A DNA stretch of 16,077 nucleotides. Origin: an uncultured Pseudomonadota bacterium (GTDB lineage: Bacteria > Pseudomonadota > Gammaproteobacteria > Burkholderiales > SG8-39). The translations under genes and the position numbers were made by a program. Shown piece after piece: positions 14,515-16,077 of this stretch; within the stretch, counting starts at the first letter, position 1, and each line of letters opens with the position of its first letter. The notes under the pieces were generated by a model, which was given only the letters and a program-made list of their open reading frames with translations, was not told the origin of the DNA and did no database searches. Location: assembly GCA_903895005.1 (NCBI GenBank), contig CAITSH010000422.1, positions 1-16,077 on the forward strand. The letters run 5' to 3'.

Positions 14515-14537
14515 CGCCACCCTTGATAGCGGTGGCG
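14515..14537 (+). terminator. Terminator-like hairpin
   Basis: CGCCACC (14515-14521) pairs with GGTGGCG (14531-14537), then TTT and, after GCC, another TTT. It resembles the terminator at 10470 in stem sequence (CGCCACCCTTG...GGTGGCGTTT). No clear gene lies upstream on the plus strand. Confidence 0.45.
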
Positions 14538-14746
14538 TTTGCCTTTATCCGGCCAGCCTGCTCAGTAGCCGCCGGGATTGCCGGAGCCCAGGGGCTTGGC
14601 GATGGCCTTTTTCAAGGCACGCGTTTTTCAAACCGTCATTCCCGAGGTTGAGCGCGCAATCAATCATTGCGCCCGACCTATGCCTGCGCTAACGTGTCCC
14701 GGCGCCGCATGCGCCACAACATAATAAAAATGCGGCGACATGAAAC

Positions 14747-14764
14747 GCAGCGTCCAAACGCTGC
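14747..14764 (+). promoter_or_regulatory. Hairpin in the leader of the methionine synthase-like gene
   Basis: GCAGCGT (14747-14753) and ACGCTGC (14758-14764) form a perfect 7-bp stem with a 4-nt loop, 16 nt before the Shine-Dalgarno. No U-run follows. It may protect the 5' end or affect translation. Confidence 0.4.
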
Positions 14765-14780
14765 ACACAAAAAATTCCCG

Positions 14781-14787
14781 AGGAGGA
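14781..14787 (+). promoter_or_regulatory. Shine-Dalgarno that fixes a TTG start
   Basis: AGGAGGA lies 4 nt before TTG 14792. No in-frame ATG or GTG with a comparable site lies before the conserved TDNVGSLLRP segment, so TTG is the likely start codon. Confidence 0.75.
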
Positions 14788-14791
14788 CGCA

Positions 14792-15940
14792 TTGAGCACC
14801 CTGGACACCATTCGTACCGATAACGTCGGCAGCCTGTTGCGGCCGGCCGCCTGGAAAGAAGCGCGCGTGCGCATGGACGGGGGCCTCATCAGCACGGATG
14901 AATTCCACGCCATCGAGATGGCCTGCATACGCAAGGCGGTTGCGCTGCAGGAGGGCATCGGACTGGATGTCATCACCGACGGTGAAATCAGCAGGCTTAA
15001 TTTCCAGGACAGCTTCGGCCTGTCGGTGGGCGGTTACGACAACCCCAAGCAGGACATTCTCAAGCTCCACGAAAAACGCGCAGAGGGCGCCAAGGCCATG
15101 GCACGCTGGGACATCCCCGACCTTGACGGTCAGGGCACGCCGGTGTCGCACCGCCGCCCGGTGATCGAGCGCATATTTCTCGCGCGCAACGTGCCGGTGG
15201 ACGAATACAAGCGCGTCATGCCCCTTGCCACCAAGCCGGTGAAGGTGAGCCTGGTCGGCCCCGATCGCGTGGCGCAGCGCTTTGACCACCAGAACTCCAA
15301 GGCGATCTACGCCGACCAGGACGCCTTCATGGCCGACCTGGTGGCCTTGCAGCGCAAGATCATCACCGGCCTCGTCGAGGCGGGCTGCCGTTACGTGCAT
15401 ATCGACGAGCCGGGCTACACCGCCTATGTGGACAAGCAGTCGCTTGACATCATGCGTTCGCGCGGCGAAGACCCGCAGGCCAATTTCGCGCGTTCGCTCA
15501 AGGCCAACGCAGAGATCATCAAGGGCTTTCCCGGGGTGACCTTCGGCGTGCACGTGTGCCGCGGTAACCAGGCGAGCATGTGGCACCGCGAGGGCACTTA
15601 CGATGACATCGCCGAGCGCATGTTCAACGAACTGCCCTTCAACCGCTTTTTGCTCGAATATGACTCCGAGCGCGCCGGCAGCTTTGAGCCGCTTCGCCAT
15701 GTGCCCAAGGGCAAGGTGGTGGTGCTGGGTCTGATCAGCACCAAGGTGCCGAAAATGGAATCCATAGACGATCTCAAGCGCCGCATCGGCGAGGCGACGA
15801 AATACCTGCCGCTCGAGCAACTGGCGCTGAGCCCGCAATGCGGCTTTGGATCGGACATCGTCGGCAACCTCATCAGCGAAGACGACCAGAAACGCAAACT
15901 CGAACTGATGGTCGAGGCGGCACGGCAGATATGGGCCTGA
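14792..15940 (+). CDS. Cobalamin-independent methionine synthase II family protein (MetE C-terminal domain only)
   Basis: This 382-residue protein corresponds to the catalytic C-terminal barrel of MetE, without the N-terminal half. The zinc site is intact: H254 and C256 (FGVHVCRGN), E289 (FLLEYDSE) and C350 (LSPQCGFGSD). Other family blocks are DNVGSLLRP at 10-18, DVITDGEISR at 59-68, and IDEPG at 204-208. Full MetE moves a methyl group from methyltetrahydrofolate to homocysteine. Short stand-alone members include archaeal methionine synthases and many catabolic or unknown homologues, so the methyl donor may differ. It starts at TTG, an uncommon codon that usually lowers expression, with a strong AGGAGGA. 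A further gene with a strong site follows after 85 bp. It is cytoplasmic, with no leader. The family is sure, the exact reaction is not. Confidence 0.9.
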   Translation: MSTLDTIRTDNVGSLLRPAAWKEARVRMDGGLISTDEFHAIEMACIRKAVALQEGIGLDVITDGEISRLNFQDSFGLSVGGYDNPKQDILKLHEKRAEGAKAMARWDIPDLDGQGTPVSHRRPVIERIFLARNVPVDEYKRVMPLATKPVKVSLVGPDRVAQRFDHQNSKAIYADQDAFMADLVALQRKIITGLVEAGCRYVHIDEPGYTAYVDKQSLDIMRSRGEDPQANFARSLKANAEIIKGFPGVTFGVHVCRGNQASMWHREGTYDDIAERMFNELPFNRFLLEYDSERAGSFEPLRHVPKGKVVVLGLISTKVPKMESIDDLKRRIGEATKYLPLEQLALSPQCGFGSDIVGNLISEDDQKRKLELMVEAARQIWA

Positions 15941-15974
15941 GCGCCCTGCCCTGTACACAACATTAATTGATCGT

Positions 15975-15989
15975 ACGGGCGGGGCCCGT
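15975..15989. promoter_or_regulatory. Small GC hairpin between genes
   Basis: ACGGGC (15975-15980) and GCCCGT (15984-15989) form a perfect 6-bp stem with a 3-nt loop, with no U-run after it. A weak attenuator or processing site is possible. Confidence 0.3.
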
Positions 15990-16025
15990 CCCGACCCGGC
16001 GCAGGCAATACCGAGGAGGACTGAC

Positions 16026-16077
16026 ATGAAAGCCCGCGCATTGGTGGGATTGGTACGAGTGGTGCGTGTCTTAAAGG
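16026..16077 (+). CDS. Start of an unidentified gene (partial)
   Basis: An ATG at 16026 is preceded by AGGAGGA (16014-16020) at good spacing and opens a frame (MKARALVGLVRVVRVLK) that runs off the window. The first 17 residues are basic and hydrophobic. They could be the start of a leader peptide, but are too short to identify. Spacing suggests co-transcription with the methionine synthase-like gene. Confidence 0.6.
   Translation, partial: MKARALVGLVRVVRVLK

Larger units (their letters stand above)
14071..14790. other. Long gene-poor stretch with several hairpins
   Basis: I find no convincing gene, tRNA or other RNA in these 720 bp. They hold an inverted repeat at 14250-14274, a terminator-like hairpin at 14515-14537, a 7-bp stem GCGCAAT/ATTGCGC at 14654-14672 and a leader hairpin at 14747-14764. 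They may be a decayed locus: a minus-strand frame ending at 14562 gives RALKKAIAKPLGSGNPGGY, which reads like a real protein C-terminus, but a stop lies only two codons upstream. Confidence 0.5.

Noticed and set aside
14071..14790. tRNA or known small RNA in the gene-poor stretch
   Set aside because: No T-loop GTTCRA within a proper cloverleaf and no familiar conserved RNA sequence was found. A covariance-model search would settle it.
14540..14791. Cobalamin riboswitch before the MetE-like gene
   Set aside because: No B12-box-like sequence is seen and the likely leader is short; only simple hairpins are present.
14678..16027. Minus-strand frame of 449 codons
   Set aside because: It is antisense to the methionine synthase-like gene, with His/Arg/Ala-rich shadow composition and no recognisable motif.

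Overview
The window looks like chromosomal DNA of a GC-rich betaproteobacterium, most likely Burkholderiales. This rests on three Bug/TctC-type periplasmic receptor genes with no TctAB membrane genes beside them, the strong codon bias toward G/C, and a PilA-type major pilin. No species can be named from the sequence alone.

Region 1 (about 42-6802, + strand) is a tight run of metabolic and transport genes: a SnoaL/PPOX fusion protein, an exported M20 peptidase very like carboxypeptidase G2, an exported SAM methyltransferase, an exported ACMSD-like metal-dependent amidohydrolase, a Bug receptor, an atypical YrdC/Sua5-fold protein (ATGA overlap with the receptor), and a second Bug receptor. Spacings are short and most genes have clear Shine-Dalgarno sites. 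The one larger gap (2831-2964) may split it into two transcripts. The theme is probably scavenging and breakdown of an organic acid or acyl-glutamate compound, but the substrate cannot be read from the sequence.

Region 2 (about 6812-11943) is different in character, with AT-rich control regions and lineage-specific genes. Two XRE-like regulator genes, 86% identical in protein (127 of 148 aligned positions), lie on the minus strand. The first is divergent from a cassette of three small coiled-coil proteins, two of which are paralogues of each other with an alanine-rich protein between them. The second is divergent from an eight-stranded-type outer membrane protein, followed by two lipoproteins that share a SHOCT-like tail. 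The two divergent control regions are also copies of each other: each has a sigma70-type promoter with a 17-bp spacer, and the spacer is filled by the same 18-bp AT palindrome (perfect at 9594-9611, 16/18 at 7398-7415). I infer a duplicated repressor-operator module controlling both the coiled-coil cassette and the outer membrane protein. This is the best candidate for an undescribed system here.

Region 3 (about 11944-14790) holds a minus-strand Bug receptor, a minus-strand type IV pilin gene with a textbook UUCG-type terminator and a 13-bp tandem repeat upstream, and then about 760 bp with no convincing gene but several hairpins.

Region 4 (14792-16077, + strand) has a TTG-started methionine synthase II (MetE C-terminal domain)-like protein with a complete zinc site, and the first 17 codons of another gene running off the window.
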